Shown here piece by piece: positions 13,461 to 27,700 of a stretch of DNA of 64,000 nt. This DNA comes from Apteryx mantelli (lineage: Eukaryota; Chordata; Aves; Apterygiformes; Apterygidae). Numbering within the stretch: the first letter of the stretch is position 1; each line of letters begins with the position of its first letter. The notes below the pieces were generated by a model. It had not been told where the DNA came from, did not search any database, and was given only the letters and a program-made list of their open reading frames with translations. A program made the translations under genes and the position numbers. The DNA lies in NCBI RefSeq assembly GCF_036417845.1, contig NC_089980.1, positions 131,590,516-131,654,515 on the forward strand, given 5' to 3'.

Positions 13461-16400
13461 GATGACTCTCTTTGAGATAGGCCGGAATTTCCTGAGGGTA
13501 GTTTGGCACCTCCCCAAGGCATACGCATTTAATAGCATGTGCCAGTGCAAGTAAACAGCAGGACAGAGGGTTTTTTCTTCCTCCTGCACACCCTATCCAA
13601 TTTGTTCCTTGGCACTTTCCCCACTGGTGGGGAAGGATGGCTGTCTCTGAAAGCCCACAGCCTGAATTTGTTCTTTCCTGTCTTCCTTCCTATTTACTAT
13701 CTGTAGCACAGACACCGAATTTCCAAATATGAAGGTGTTGATGCAAGTATCACTTACTGGCCTATTAGCTCAAGTCCTGTTTTGAAGTCGCCCCGGCCAC
13801 GGCGTGTATGCCGCTGTCATTTACAAGTTACCCAAAATGAGGAAGAGCGATCTGGATGAGTAGGAAGACCACTCTGATTCAGACTGTTTCGTGTGGGAGA
13901 GTCTCAGGGTCGTGTATTCTTCTATTAATACAGGGTCACACTTCAGTAGGGAACTCAGGTTTGGTTTGCCTATTTTTAGCAAAGTCACACCAATGCAGCA
14001 AAACCAGCCAGCCTAAACCTGGCTGCAGTTTGCTTTGAATCTGTGTGAACCAAAAAAATACAAGCGTTATTTTAAGGTAATGAAACATATTTATTTTATT
14101 CTGTGCTCACTCAACACGCTAATCTTGGCTTTGGTGGGGAATCTGGTATGAAGCCCTCCTTTTATTCTTGCAGCCCTTGACTGATATGACCATCTTGCAT
14201 CAGACATATTGCTTTGGCAGTAACAAGTACTGAAACCTAGCTATTTTAGTACCTTAGTATTGACACTTAACTGTTTTCGTACCTTGTACACAGATCTTTT
14301 TTTCTTCACAAAAATTAAACCATAAAGACCTTTCCTGAATCCTGGTCCTTTAAAACTGTATATGCAAAGTCATTGAGAGAGGCTATACCATTGCTCCTTT
14401 CTTCCCTTGCAGAAGGCTCCTGATGCAAGGACAAATGAAGAAAGACTTTGGATCCAGGTGTTAATAATAATGTTTGTTACTGTTAGTAATTAGGAGCTGT
14501 AGTTAAACATTCTCTCTGTATCTTTTGTGATCCTACCAAGGTTTATGAGTCCTGGGTGCAGCAGAATAACTTGAGACTCCATGTTAGGCAGTGAATGGTG
14601 TAGGGATTGGATGATATTAATTTTCCTGATTCCAGGAACAGAAATTGTCTGTGAATACAGCAAATGAGGAAAAAAACTGAGCAAGGAATAAACAGAATAT
14701 CTAGGGAGCTAGGGATACTGTGAGTACGAGAGTAGAAAATGGTTATAGGAAAGTGTGTGGTGGGAAAATCCCCGTGTCCAAAGACTCATATCTCTGGAAT
14801 AGCTCAGTGACAATTTCTTCTCGGCTGGGACCAGTTAGCATTGCTCTATTGACCTTTTTGAGGCTCAACTGATTTACCCCTGCTGATAATCTGACCTTTT
14901 GTGTCCAGATAGTAAGGTGGCATAGAACTGGAAGAGATCAGAGCAACACTTCCTAATCTTCATGAAGGCTTCTGAGGCAGATAAAAAGGTAATAATCCTG
15001 CTTTGCATTCGTTGACACTCTAGCAGAGCAAGCGGGATGTTGAACTTGCTCTGAATGAGATTGCAACATTGGGTAGAAATTCTTGCAACCTTAAAAATGC
15101 AGGTGACACTGTTTTACATTCTTTTCTGAAAGCTTAAATGATTGTTGTAAGCAACCAAATTGGGACATGGCCCAGTGTCCTTCATCTGGTAGCACTGTTA
15201 CCATAAAGACAGAAATAAAGATCATATCTGAGCAACAGGCTAAAAGAGTTCTGCAGACTGTTAAACAAATTATGGATCGGATAACATGCTCTCCCAGTCA
15301 CTAGGACAAAGCCTCTCTGCCTCAGGATAAAAACATATATTGTGCTACAGCTAGAAATGATCTCTGTGAACTTGTCACGTGTGAAAATTTGTATCATTCT
15401 TTTAGCTAATGCATTCTTTTGCATTAGGTCACCTGAAAAAGAAAGACAGAAATCTGTAGTTTAAATTTGCCTCCCTTCTTTATTAGGCAATATCAAGAGT
15501 CAGCACAGGTCTTGGAGCTCACCCAGAGGAAGCTCAGTATTTGATTTGAACACGCATAATGCATCTCTAAAATTCAAACTTGATGTGGAGTCCAAGACAA
15601 ATATATTCAGACGCGCAGCCTGGACCTGCAGTCCATGTTGTGTGACAGTCTGATGTCATGCTCTCAGCCTGCGGGGGCATTTGTAGCAAAAATCATCATT
15701 GCAGCACAGCAGACAAGGTCTTTCTGTTGTGTTTTCATTGCTGGGGTTTCATCTCTAGCCTTTATTAGATTACTATATAAAGACTCTGGCACAGAGGCTA
15801 ATGTGAGAAAATAGAATTGTATATATATCTATGCATGCACCAGTTCTGAAGAACTGATACCACTAATGTGTTTATTGGAGATAGGTTTGATTCACCTTTA
15901 GGCTGCACTACAACAGTATCTGCATCGCTGTCTTTTCCAGGGCCATCTATGAACTTCCTTGTTGATTTGATTCTATAATTTCCTCTCTCTTCCCATTCCT
16001 CCAGTCTTGTAGTGACAAGACTAAAAAAAATTAGGAGGTTGTTGAATTTCTAGTCAAGAATACCCTGATAGAAGCAGCTTTGGCTGCTCCACTGAAAAAG
16101 TTGCTACAAGCTGATGTAATCTGGCAGTAGGCACCAAAACAAGACATGGTATTGCAGTAGCTAAAAATGACAAACTGCAATGCACCAATATTTAGGTTTC
16201 GTGGTCGTATAAAGCAGTTCCATTGAAACAGATGCAACTAGGCACTGAGCTCTGGCTCCTTGCAAGATACACTGTGTCTGTATAATGCACATGATTTGGT
16301 GTAATAGAGGTAGAAAAAATATTATACCCAAACAGAAACCAACTGCTATATTTGCACCAAAAATGACTTCTCTACCTAATGCAATGTTGAAATCCAAATG

Positions 16401-19400
16401 CAGTTGGTTTATAAATCACTTGACACTACTTTCTGAAAAACTCTGGGGAAAGCACTGATGAGAGGTGTATTTCTAAAATTGTTCATCAAAATGTGCATTT
16501 CAGATTTGCTGTCTAAGGCAAACTACAGAATCAGATGTTCGGATCTTTGCAGAAAAGGCCGTTTATATTAAGGAAGCCACCTCAGTACTAAGTACAGATC
16601 ACAAAAGGACTTGCTGATTCATTTGCAAGCTGTTCAAAAACTTGTGTGTAGTTTTTGCCTGGAGAATTGGAGGCAAGTGGTTCCTAAATGCCAACCATAT
16701 TGGACTTTGAAACGTGACCACCTCACTAAAAAGACTATGAATAGCAAGCAAGAGAGGAAAATTCCGCAGGGACAGAAGGCAGTATATAATCCTATAGCTA
16801 GAAGGTAAACAGGAGGATGCAGCGTGCACAAGGAGGGCAGATAATGCTTTGACTTAAAAAGGCAAAGCACGCAACAATTTCTCGCTGAAATATGCCTAGG
16901 TCAAGCATGTAACTACCAGAGTTGTTATGGCTGCCTTAGACTTTTGCTCCACCAAGTGAGATGATAGCTTTAGATACCACTCCTTCACCAAAAAGTCAGG
17001 CTGACATTCAGGATGTAGTGCAAGCAGCAGTTGCCTGTTTATGAGCTCAGATATCCCTCCATTACTGACTTACCCCATTTTCCGAGGAAGCAGAGAAGAG
17101 GCTAATACTGTGAGCTATGGGAGAATTGCTGTCTTGTGCTCCATGTGTGCTACCTGTATGTATGGTAGTGCAGAAGGAGCTCAGAAAAAGGAATTGTGAT
17201 TGCATGCCACAGCTTGCATGACATGAAGTTCTCCACTGAGCATTTTCTGAATTGAAGAGCTTGTTCTTAGCAGAAATGGAGCTCTGCTCAACGTACCCGG
17301 TGATGGAAGAGCAAAGCAGCTGCACAAGGCAGCAGAGAGATAGTTTGCATGGTGTTGTTGCAAAGCCAGCAGTCATAAAAAGCTGTAGTTGCAGCCTGAG
17401 CACCCTCACCATGTCTACAGGAGAGAGGAGCCACCGATGCACAGCAAGGCAAACCCAAAACTCAGCTAAACCTCTTAGTTTATCAACAGGAAAATACAGC
17501 TGATGAATGATCTGGGCAGAGATTCCTGTATCAAAGAAAAGACTCTAAAAATTTGAAAGCCATCATTTGGGAGCCCATCACAAGCTATAAAGCATGGGTT
17601 TATTAGCCACATTTGCCAAGGTCATGGACATGCAGGAGAAGTCTTCATCAGAATTATGTACAGGTAAAGACCTGCATATTGATAAAGAGGGGATTCCCAT
17701 GAGTCAAAGTGTCCTGTCTTCAGGGCAGATTATTAAGCTGGCAGCAGTTAAGTGATGCCAAAAATAGTGGGTTTGGTGATAATGATGTTCTTACTACACA
17801 GAGATGTTTATTGTGCTAGGTGGATGCTTATAATAGACAAAATAGGAATGCAATATATGGTGTCCTGTGTCTCCAGGCTACTGCCTGAGCCCACGGGCTG
17901 TGCAGAGGCACATGAGATGCAAAATGAGATGCAGTACGTGCCTTCATGTGGTTTGTTTCTGTTAAAATAGAGTTATGGCTTAAGCATGCCTGGCTCTGTC
18001 CTTAGTGATCTTTGGTCACATGAGCAGGCAGAAGCTTGCAGGTATTCAATTGTGTTAGAGAACACCAATTAGATTTACAGAGAAATTTAAATTCTCTGCA
18101 TCTTTTTTTCTTGAAAAAGCCACAAATAAACTTGTTTCCTCAAGAGAGACATTTGTATCTGTGTCAGTTTTGGGTTGAATCAGTAGTGGTTTTTTAATTA
18201 TTTGAAACTTAGACTACTTACGTTCATTGGTTTTATGTAATCTTCCATTTTATTTCCTTTCTTTCCTGGCAACTATTTGATAATGTGGACAGCCAGAATA
18301 CTTATAATTCTAATGAATGGTTTCCAAAGACTCAGTGGCCTGGATGATTGCTGCCCTTGTGAACTGAATCACTGGGACTCCGTATGCAAGGAGGCAGTAA
18401 ATCTGCAGATGCATGTTCAAGCGTTAAGATGGTACTCAATACCGAGATAAATTAATTCCTGCAGACCTTTTTCTTTACTGTGCAAAAAAGGAAAACTGAA
18501 ATAACGACCTTAATTCATGGAATTTAGCTATGTTCCATGACATTGCAGATTATGGATTACAGAGTAAGCCATGTTACCTGGTCAGGGAAGATCTATTCTA
18601 TGATTTCTAAAAGTGATGTAGAATACCTCTGAGAGTATCTGCCTTAATGGTTGTTTTAGACTAGCTAACTGTATCCCTCTCACACAAGTCACAGCTTCTT
18701 TGATCCAAATTTTCAGTTGATCCTGGCTTTTTTTTGTGTGGTCTGGCTGTCTGAATGCCTGAATTTTATCTGACATGTCTGCCTTTCAGCACACTCCTGA
18801 TGTGTTTTAACTTTTCGATTTCTCTTTTATGTTTTCTCCTTAATAGCTCTCGTATCTTTTAGATTGGATGTAGCTAAGCAATACTTGGTATTAATTATTT
18901 TGAAAGATGGTGGTGTTCAAGAATTGCTAGACCTCGTAGAAGCTGTATTTAAATAAATAGTTTGTATTTGTAACCTGAGAACAAAGCAATGTATTCTCAG
19001 TGGAACAAAAAGTTTCAGGGTGGTGTAAAGCAATTTTTTTTTCTCAAGTAAAGTTTTCATTCTTTCGTTCCATTCAACCCCAGATCATATTTTCTTTAGA
19101 GTTTTGGGTGGAGTTGAACAGGACAATCCATTATTTTTCTGTAGAAGAAAATCTTTTGTGACTGTGCTCATGATGTACATGAGCCCGTTTGATTGCTAGT
19201 AGTAGAGGTGTTATTTACTTCATTTAGCACACCATGTTTTTTAAGGTGGTAAAAACTTTCAGTGACATTCAGTGGGGCGATAAAAGATTGTGACCTGTTG
19301 ATACAGAGCTCTCTGGTCTATAACCATTCCTGTGAGTTATGCAGTGTAGTTACCATCTCTCAGTCTTTACTTTTGCGGATGGTGATGTTACACCTTTTGT

Positions 19401-20810
19401 TTTAGAGTCTGAAATCTTCCCACCTTCCATTGCTGGTGCAATAGTACATTTGTTTATGTAACGCTTCACTGTTTGGTCCTCTCTTAACTTGTTTGTGTTG
19501 TTTTCCACTCTACTGTGATACTGGGATATTTTTGGCAATGTTTATCTTTGTTGTTTGTGTCTATGACTGACTACTGTTTCTATCCATAGTGTCTAAACTG
19601 GCTTAATTTACATTGATGTCTTTTGTTTACAGCAGTCCTGAGCTTGAAAGTGCTTTTGCTTTTGAAAAGCATTACAGCCTGTGCAGTCCGTTTGCATGTA
19701 TTACTCCTGCTCAAGCCAGTGAGAACTTTGTCTAAGCAGTGCTGGGGTAGACCCTGCACAGCATCACTCACAGCTGACTTCACAGTCCTGGGAGCAAGGG
19801 CTGGGATCCAGGTCTCTGCCCATCCCACCGGCTTCCCTAATTACTAGGTTCTTTCTTAGTCTGCTCCTAGCTTCGCGATTCTCCACTTCAGGTTACCCTG
19901 CAGAATCAAGCGGGGGCGTAGAGAGTGATCCCATTGCGTATTCTGCCGTCTGATGACAAGACTACCGTCCGAAAAAGTGGAGGATGGGGGGTTAAACCAG
20001 GCTTGAGGTGGAGTTGAACTCATGGTGCTCTCAGCAAGTGTTTATGATGCAAAGGGTGAGCAGTAACACTGTCGCTACCAACCATCCTTTAAAAAGGATG
20101 AACCCTTTCTCAGACTCGTGTCTGTCCCTAGAATCGGATTCAAAGCTCTACATCCAAAATGGATGATGATGCTTAACTAAGTTATAGAAAAAGCTGAGAA
20201 CTAAAGTGCATCCTTGCACTTTTTCTGGCCTGTGGCTGACTATAGGCTGCTCTTCACTTAGTGCACAGGCTGGTTGTATCTTTCTTACCTTCTGGAAGTG
20301 CCTGGTGGTCTCCATTGCCTCTGTAAGAAACTTCTGATTATTTTTCAGTCCGTTATTTCTATAAAACTCTAAGGGGAACTCACTAATAGGTGAAACTCAT
20401 TTGATTCTTCTTCCTCCCACTTTCTTATGAGAAGTTTTCCCTAAAACATTTGTTTTGTATTCTCCTTGCTTCTTCCCTTCACTAGTCCAAGACATGAGTG
20501 GCTTGTTAAGTAGATGAAAATAGATACAGGCACTTGGAAATTCCTATTGTTCTCCAGAGAGATGACTGTCTAATGTCCAGCAGAGCAATGCCTGAGACCC
20601 ATCTGTCAAGATAACAGCTGCCACTTTTTCCATAGTTCGTTTATAAGATCACAGAGATCAAAACTTAGAGATGGAAAAGACCTATTTATAATAACAAACT
20701 GCACTGCTAATAGCTCCTTTCCACTGTGGCTCTGAAGATACTTAAAGGCTTACTGAATTAAGCCTTTCAAGATTCCTAAGGCGGAGTAAGTATATTAATT
20801 AATAATATTA
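13461..20810. other. Non-coding DNA, no gene recognised
   Basis: No exon is supported. The stretch around 16,600-17,500 has longer open frames on both strands (up to 126 codons on -). Their translations are unlike any family I know, and the text has the look of old, unclassified repeat. An L3/CR1-like tail may be present near 20,650-20,690 (acagagatcaaaacttagag then atggaaaagacct). Confidence 0.5.
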
Positions 20811-20814
20811 TTCC

Positions 20815-20940
20815 TGGATATGCCAGTGACTCTCTCTTTCTGACCTTGATCAGTTCACAGTCATTATTTCACAGGCAATAAAATGAAGGTAAGTAAGTTA
20901 TACTTACACAGCTATCCAATGGCAGAACCTATTCTTTCTG
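20815..20940 (+). repeat. MIR-like SINE fragment (degraded)
   Basis: After aataaaatgaaggtaagtaa comes ttacacagctatccaatggcagaacc and a gacatccag tail. This order mirrors the MIR segment 'gaaactgagg ... cacacagctagtaagtggcagagcc ... gtctgac'. Identity is low and the ends are approximate. Confidence 0.4.
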
Positions 20941-23900
20941 ACATCCAGCTTTTCTCTGATCACAAACCTATGCTATTCCATCTTCTTGCAGAATTCTGTT
21001 CTGGAGAATAGTCTTGAGTGCATCATTCAATTTAGTTTTAAATTATGCTGATCCAGGTCTTCAACTGGCATGTATTTTTGCACTTTCATTGATATCAGCA
21101 GAACTGGGCCAATTTACACCAATGAGGATCTGCAGCATCAGGAAAGATGAATAAAATCTGGAAACAAATGTGGCAAAAGAAGAATTCCATAGCTAATATT
21201 ATTTCAGAGCGTGCTCTTGGAGTTTACAGGCAGAGAGATACTTATGACACTGCTAGGGTCTGATCTGGAACACATAAAACACTGTTTACATTGAAAACAA
21301 TATTGCAAAAATACTTTTTGGGGGGAGAGCAGATATGTTTCTAGTAGCCGGGAAGAATAAACTATACATCTACAGAGAGGTTTGTTCCGTTAATCAGTAT
21401 ATTACATATAACTTTTTAAAAAAATAGCCTAGATAAATAATGGTATGTGAATAAGACATTCTTTCACTGGAGTGTTGTAGCAGATTGATACTGATTGGCA
21501 AGATGGTGTTTCTATCTAATCTTAATTGGAGGCTGAACTTCTGACAACCTAATGAGGGTGATTCAATACATAACTTGTTAATAAACCCTTTTTAGAGTTC
21601 ACTCAAAGATAGAAGTGACTTTTATCTTCTATTATTTATACAGCATGTTTCCTGTTTATATTGCTATACAGTAAGTGTATAAGTAGATCGCCAGTCACTG
21701 AGTCTAAAGGACCTTGGGCAGCCTAATCCACAGGAAGAAGTTTGGTATGCCCATCAGAAACAACTTGATTTTAAACTGTATTTTTTCACTAATCTGCTGT
21801 GATCAGGTCCTTTTGGGTGGAATTCATCTAGATAGCTAAAGGTAGGTGAGAAGCCTACGGTCTGTCCAGTGGATAGAGAGAGCATCTAGATACGCGTCGT
21901 TCTCTGCTCTTGACTGGTGTGTTCGTTCCTTGAGCGAAGCAGTGGTGTGTTTCACCTGACTGCCCTGGAAACTGTGCGTGTTATGCTGAAGTGAGGCACC
22001 ACGGAGTCCCGACTGCTTTTATCGAATCGGTGCCAGTGAAGTCATGTCTCATTTTGCCATGTGGAATCCCTGGCTGGAGGAGGCGATTCCTTAGGAATTC
22101 TCAGAACGCTTGTGGAGGGAGGGGATATTACATAATGCCGGCTAGGAATATTATACCATGTCTCTAAAATAAAATGCGTTACAGAAATGTCTGTCCAGTC
22201 TGGATCAAAAAGTTGGATGCCCCGAGGAAAAGCATTTGACTTCTGCGTTATGTATTTCTGATGTACGTATGAGATCATGGTGGAACTGTACTGTCTGCGT
22301 CTGACTTATTTAGAGCGTATGTAATCTTGGCATATTGGCAGGGCCTTCTTACACAGCTTAGCCAACGCCCATTTGTATAAACACTATTTTTTCCCTGTTT
22401 GCTTCTTGTGTCTCTGTCTCTTTTTCTGAGAATGTTTTTCTTTTTCTCCTTATTTAGCGACTCAGTAGTTGCTAAGTCCTTTGCAAGGTGTTGGATGATC
22501 GCTCTGTTTGTCAAGATAAGCTTCAGCAGAACAGCCCTCTGTGGATGTGGTATAACCACGCTCTGCATAAAGGAAGTTGAATGAAGAACCTGGTAAATAG
22601 GGAGAGAGCATTCATTCACAAGGGATGAGGGGAGAAATGTTATTTTTCAATTCCAAATGCCCCTGAGGCCAAAATACTATTTAACATGTTGGTATGAAGT
22701 GGTAGAATATTAAGAATATACTTTTAAAGTTCAAATTTGTATCTCAGTGTGTGCATAGCCTCTTAAACCAGTGCCCTGCTACAGATGGGTAGATTTGTTA
22801 CTAGGTTGTTCCTAGTTCTTGCCAAGGGAATCCAAAGTGCTGCACTGAGAAATGAAACTTTTAGCACAGATTTCATTCAGAAGGGAATGGAAGCAAGTAC
22901 TGGAAGTCTACGGTTGGAAAATCAAAGGATGCCCAATCTGTGAACAGTTGGTCGTTAGAGCAGAGCTAATGTTCTGATGCGATATTGTTATTGCTCTGTT
23001 CTAGGGTGGCTGGGAAGGTTTGATGTCCAAGAGACTGTTTCTGCTGGCAGATTGTTCAGCACCGCATTTCCCTGAGCAGAGAAGGAATTAACCAGCAGGG
23101 GAGTTGATTCTTTGCTCCCAGCCTCCTTCTGCCAGCACTTGATCCAAAACCTCTCTTTCATGTGATCCCCAAGCCACTTCAGAGCTCCTCTAAGAAACAC
23201 TTGGGGATTTTTTTTCCGTTTTCTGTGGTGCTTTTCCCTTGCTCCCTGCATCCAGATCAGTATTCAGAAGCTTTGGCAACCTAGCTCTGTTTTCTGGCTG
23301 AACCTGTGTTTTGGTCTTGGGACCCTCTTGTTCCTTATATTGGAAGATAGGTGGTTATCACGCTCACCTGTTTCAGTGAGATTTATCTATTTATCTATTT
23401 ATCTATTGAAGTGTATAACTTTTCTATGAAAGATCATCTGCACATTCATGTATGCACTGCTGGCTAAAATGTCAAATCCATACCTCCATTGTGTATGCAA
23501 TCACCAAAGAAAAATGAGGAAGGGGGTAGGAAGTACTTATGTGCATTGTGGAATAGGATGAGACTGAAAATGAAACCAAGAAGAAAAAAAGAGATGAATT
23601 TTATTGTCCTGTTACCTTGGCTTACTAGATGGCCAAAATTCTTTGGCTAAGTTCTACACATGTTTGGGTGGGAAATCTTGCAAAATGGCATCTTTATATT
23701 GCTGCCACACTCTTGAATTGCTCTTTGTGCTATTTGGCTGGTGCCAAGAGTGCAGGAATAGAAAGATCTAGCCTAATCAGGAATATTCTGTGACCCTCCG
23801 GAACCTGTGTTACTGGACATGGTATTTATGGGAGAGGTGCAAGAGATGCAAAGTATTTCTGCAGTGATATATCCTCTCTGTTGATACTGGCAGCTATTGT

Positions 23901-24430
23901 CCCACTCATTAGCATATCCAAATTGACCTGATTCTGGTATGCTTACTCAAATTAAATTTGCCTTATGCTGTAGAGCATGTACATTTTACAGCTCAACTTT
24001 GTAATGACAACAAAATCAGACCCTAAAATAAAATGACTAAGTTAAGGCAGCAGGATACCAGCGGAATTGTTTTGGTCTCCTTACAATTCATGTAGAATAT
24101 GCTTATTGAACCTCATATCTGTCTGGAGAGTAAATCTACTTCCTCTTCTCCTTTAAAAATATGCAAATCTATAAAGCCGTTAGGACAGAATAATGCCTTT
24201 CAGCAGAGTGAACTAGACAATTGCATGTAATTTTCTTGGCTGTGAAGTTAAGCTAAGTGCAAGGCTCAGTCATATTGTCTTGTAGTTGTACACAACACCG
24301 ATACATAGTGCATGGTAATGCATTATTGAATAGTTGTCTGTTGTATCTTCATTGCATGGTGTCAGCTGCATAATAAATAATTGATTGTGTTGCTCTTACT
24401 CCACATTAAAGATATATGAGTATATAATAC
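20941..24430. other. Non-coding DNA, no gene recognised
   Basis: AT-rich sequence without a supported exon. It includes an 8-bp tandem repeat at 23,381. Open frames near 22,042-22,619 on the minus strand and 22,988-23,251 are short, repeat-free and unmatched. Frames on the opposite strand overlap them, so I do not call genes. Confidence 0.5.
23381..23407. repeat. 8-bp tandem repeat (ATTTATCT)n
   Basis: About 3.4 uninterrupted copies of an 8-bp unit, atttatct. It is a simple satellite-like repeat with no coding meaning. Confidence 0.85.
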
Positions 24431-24439
24431 ATGAAGGAG

Positions 24440-24760
24440 AAAGCAGCAGCAAGGCCGGCCATGTTGGAAAGCTCAACCGTTATTGAAGTGCACTGCGGTA
24501 GCAGGAACTAAGAAGTGACCACCATCACTGTTTCCCATTTCTGTAATTTGAGTCAGTGACTGTTTGTCATGGCAACAAATGGCACATCCTAACCATTGTT
24601 GGTGCCTTTAAAATAAAAAATTGTGGTAAAGATCCGATGTGTTGTGGAGATGCACCCCAGTCGCTCCGATTATTATCCCTGTAGACTTAAAGTCCGCTTA
24701 AAAAGATTAATCATTTTTCTTAAGTGATTATAAAATGCCAGAAAAAATATGGTCTAGGTC
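24440..24760. other. Possible conserved non-coding element with an X-box-like core
   Basis: A block of complex sequence contains gtcatggcaac at about 24,567-24,577. This resembles the RFX X-box (GTNRCC-N-RGYAAC type, one half strong). It also has TAAT-type homeodomain cores such as gattaatcattt. No coding frame is maintained. The enhancer reading is an inference from composition and motifs only. Confidence 0.25.
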
Positions 24761-27700
24761 AGAAAATCTTTCTTCTTCTTAAGGCTTTGTTTGTATTAAG
24801 CGGAGGAAAAGTTAGCAGGGAAAAACAAAGTTCAGGTTTACAGTGGTACTAAACCTCTGTTGTGGAGCTCTTCCCTTGCAAAGCCACACTTTCCTTCCTC
24901 CTTCAGCGGGCAAAGTCCCTGTGCAGGACACAGTGAGATGGCCCACTAGTCAGACATAGCATAGGAAATGAAAGTTCCCTCCAGCTCACGTTCAACTCTT
25001 GTACTTCCATTACAAGAACCATCATTTCTGATTAAAATTATTTCCATTAGTAAAATTGATGGACACCAAATTTGTCTGGAAAAGAGTTTACTTTGGGAGT
25101 CAAATGAAAGAAATCCAAGAGGAATACGCTACTTATTGTATAGTCCTTTGGAAGGAGAGGGGCATGGCCAGATGTAACTACAGTTTTTTGGAAGCTGTTA
25201 TGATGGTGAAAAGGTGTAAGCTGGTGAAGTGCGTTTTGTGGTGATAATGAAATGACAAATGAAGATGTAAGAAGCGTGAGATACCTGACTTGCACAGACT
25301 TGAGTTCTGATGGAATGACCTGAATAGCCAGAGGCCAGTTAGATCCTCTGGACATTTCCCTGGGAACCAGAAGTGTAAGGTACTGACTCTATTTGCCCTG
25401 AAAAAAAGTGTTGCTCTGATCTCTCCATTTAACACACATTTAGGACATATGGGAATTGCTTTTGTTTCTGATTGGGAAAAGGCAAGTTATTCCAGTGTGT
25501 TAGGCACGAGATTCAGCCATGAGCTAGGTGGGAAAGCCATTGAAAGCGGAGGAGTTGTCCTGCCTTACAGCGGTATGTCAGAACTGAATCCTAAAGAGGA
25601 TCGAGCTATTTTAATGTAAAATGTGAATAACACTGGGGAAATCAGTGGAGTTTTACTGGTGTAAACCAGCCTGGGATGTGATTTGCGATTTTATGGATAT
25701 GTTTCTCCCATCACTCCTATGCAATTATATTGGCTTTGCTGAACCATCTTCTCCTTTATACACTGTGAGGGTGTCAATGTTGAGACAAAGGCTTTTGTGT
25801 AGTTTGTAGAAACTTCCCAATAGTATAATGTATTTTTCAGTCTAAAAGTCTGTATCAGAGATATAGTTACAGATTATAAAGGGGGAAAAAAATCAGAATT
25901 TCCAGCCTGTGTAAAATTCTGACAGAATATTGATATATTTTGAGATTAGCAACCATAATTTTTAGGGGAAAGAAACACTTGAGATCAAAAATTCTTAACC
26001 ACAGCAACACTGACTACAGGAAATGCTGCCTCAGTGAATGTTAACCATTAAAGTCAGGGGAATCGAAACTAATGACAAGTTTATAGTGGCACAGACTTAC
26101 TACATGGCATAATGGAAAAAGTGATTGCAATAAATGGCATCAAAATATAGTCCCTGTCCTGAAGAACCTCTGGTCTACATAAAATGAAACAGGATAGTAG
26201 ATTGACAGCCTGTTCTAGAAACACCTTCTGAATGCTATGCCCTTATTTCTGCTGCCAAAATATATACAAAAAATAACTCTCTTCAGCTTACTTTACTTTC
26301 TCTAGGTAGCTGCATTTTAAAAAATAAGGTAAGACAATATATTTGAATACCACTATTTTTTGAAAGTCACCTATTCAGTTTATGCCTCTTTCGAGGTAAG
26401 TGGATGGTATTATTCCCATTATACAGAATAAAAGGGAAACAGCTAGTGAAATTGAGGAGTTTGCTCTGCATTAGAATCTCCATCTTCCGATTCCCAGAAT
26501 GTGTCAACACTGCAAAGACAAGTAATTCAATAAACAGTGGAGCCAATTAAGCCTGGGATGTAATTCACTCTACTTCATTTAGGTATGGATGGATGAGTTA
26601 ATGTCTCCTTACTTTGACTCTCTAAAAATCTAGCTGTCTAGCTTTCTGGATTAATGTTGTTAAAACTGTTTAACTTCTGTAAATTAGTTGACTAAGAATG
26701 ATAAACAGTTATAGGAGATTCTTCCAGTCCTAAGATCTACATCTAGATGGGCTGAATCGTTCTTGGCGGTACCTCTCTTTCTCTGTTGACTGTAGAAGTA
26801 GTCTAGATGACAGGTTGAGATTCAGCTTCTACCTTTGAGATGGCTAAAGTTAGCGGTAGAATTCATCTCACCCAATTTGTGCACAAATATTCTAGATTCG
26901 GGCACCTAAGCTTAACAGGGTATCTGTGGAGGGCCTGCAGTGTTATCTCTCTCTGTCCATTTTATAGATAATACGTCCTGACTGTGGGGCATGGTTTTGT
27001 AGGTATAAGTTAGGTGCCTAAATAGCTGGGCTGGCTCTGTGGATTTGTGTCATGTGGTTGGTTGACTTCCCAACTGAATTAGTCTCAAATGAAGGAACTG
27101 ACGGGTAACAAGAAACTTTGACCGTGGGCTGGCAGCAGCGTTCATACTGTTTCTTTCTGTTCCTAACCTCTCCCCCATAATATAGGTTCTCTGATAACAA
27201 ATAAAGATCGGCTCTCTCTCTTGGAAGAAGCACTTAATGAGATCTCTTTCCTCTACACAGATTTCTTTTCATTAAATGCATAAGATCTTCATTCTGTCAT
27301 GAACTCCATGCATCCATCAGCTTGGCTGAAATTGGCTAAAAGATTCAAAAGTTGTTAGGCAAATACAGACATCCCTGCCCCCTTAGGAAAGAGACTTAAA
27401 TGATGTGATCTTAGCTGAGGTTGACGGGCCTCAGTTAGGTATCCTTGCTAAAAGAAGAGTGCAGACACACCTATGTTTTAATAAGAAATAATAGCTTGAA
27501 TTAAACCTAGATTAAAGCTTTTTCACTGCTGTTTTAGCCCAAGTAGTGCTCTATTTTTGGCAGTTTAGATGTATCCCCAGTCCTGTCCCTTAACAAAATT
27601 ATTTGTCTTCTCTTTGATCCGCTTCAGCTTCAATGAGCTGCACTTAAGTGATTCAGCAGGACCCATGATCTGAAACATGTCCTTTTCTCCAGCCACCTTT

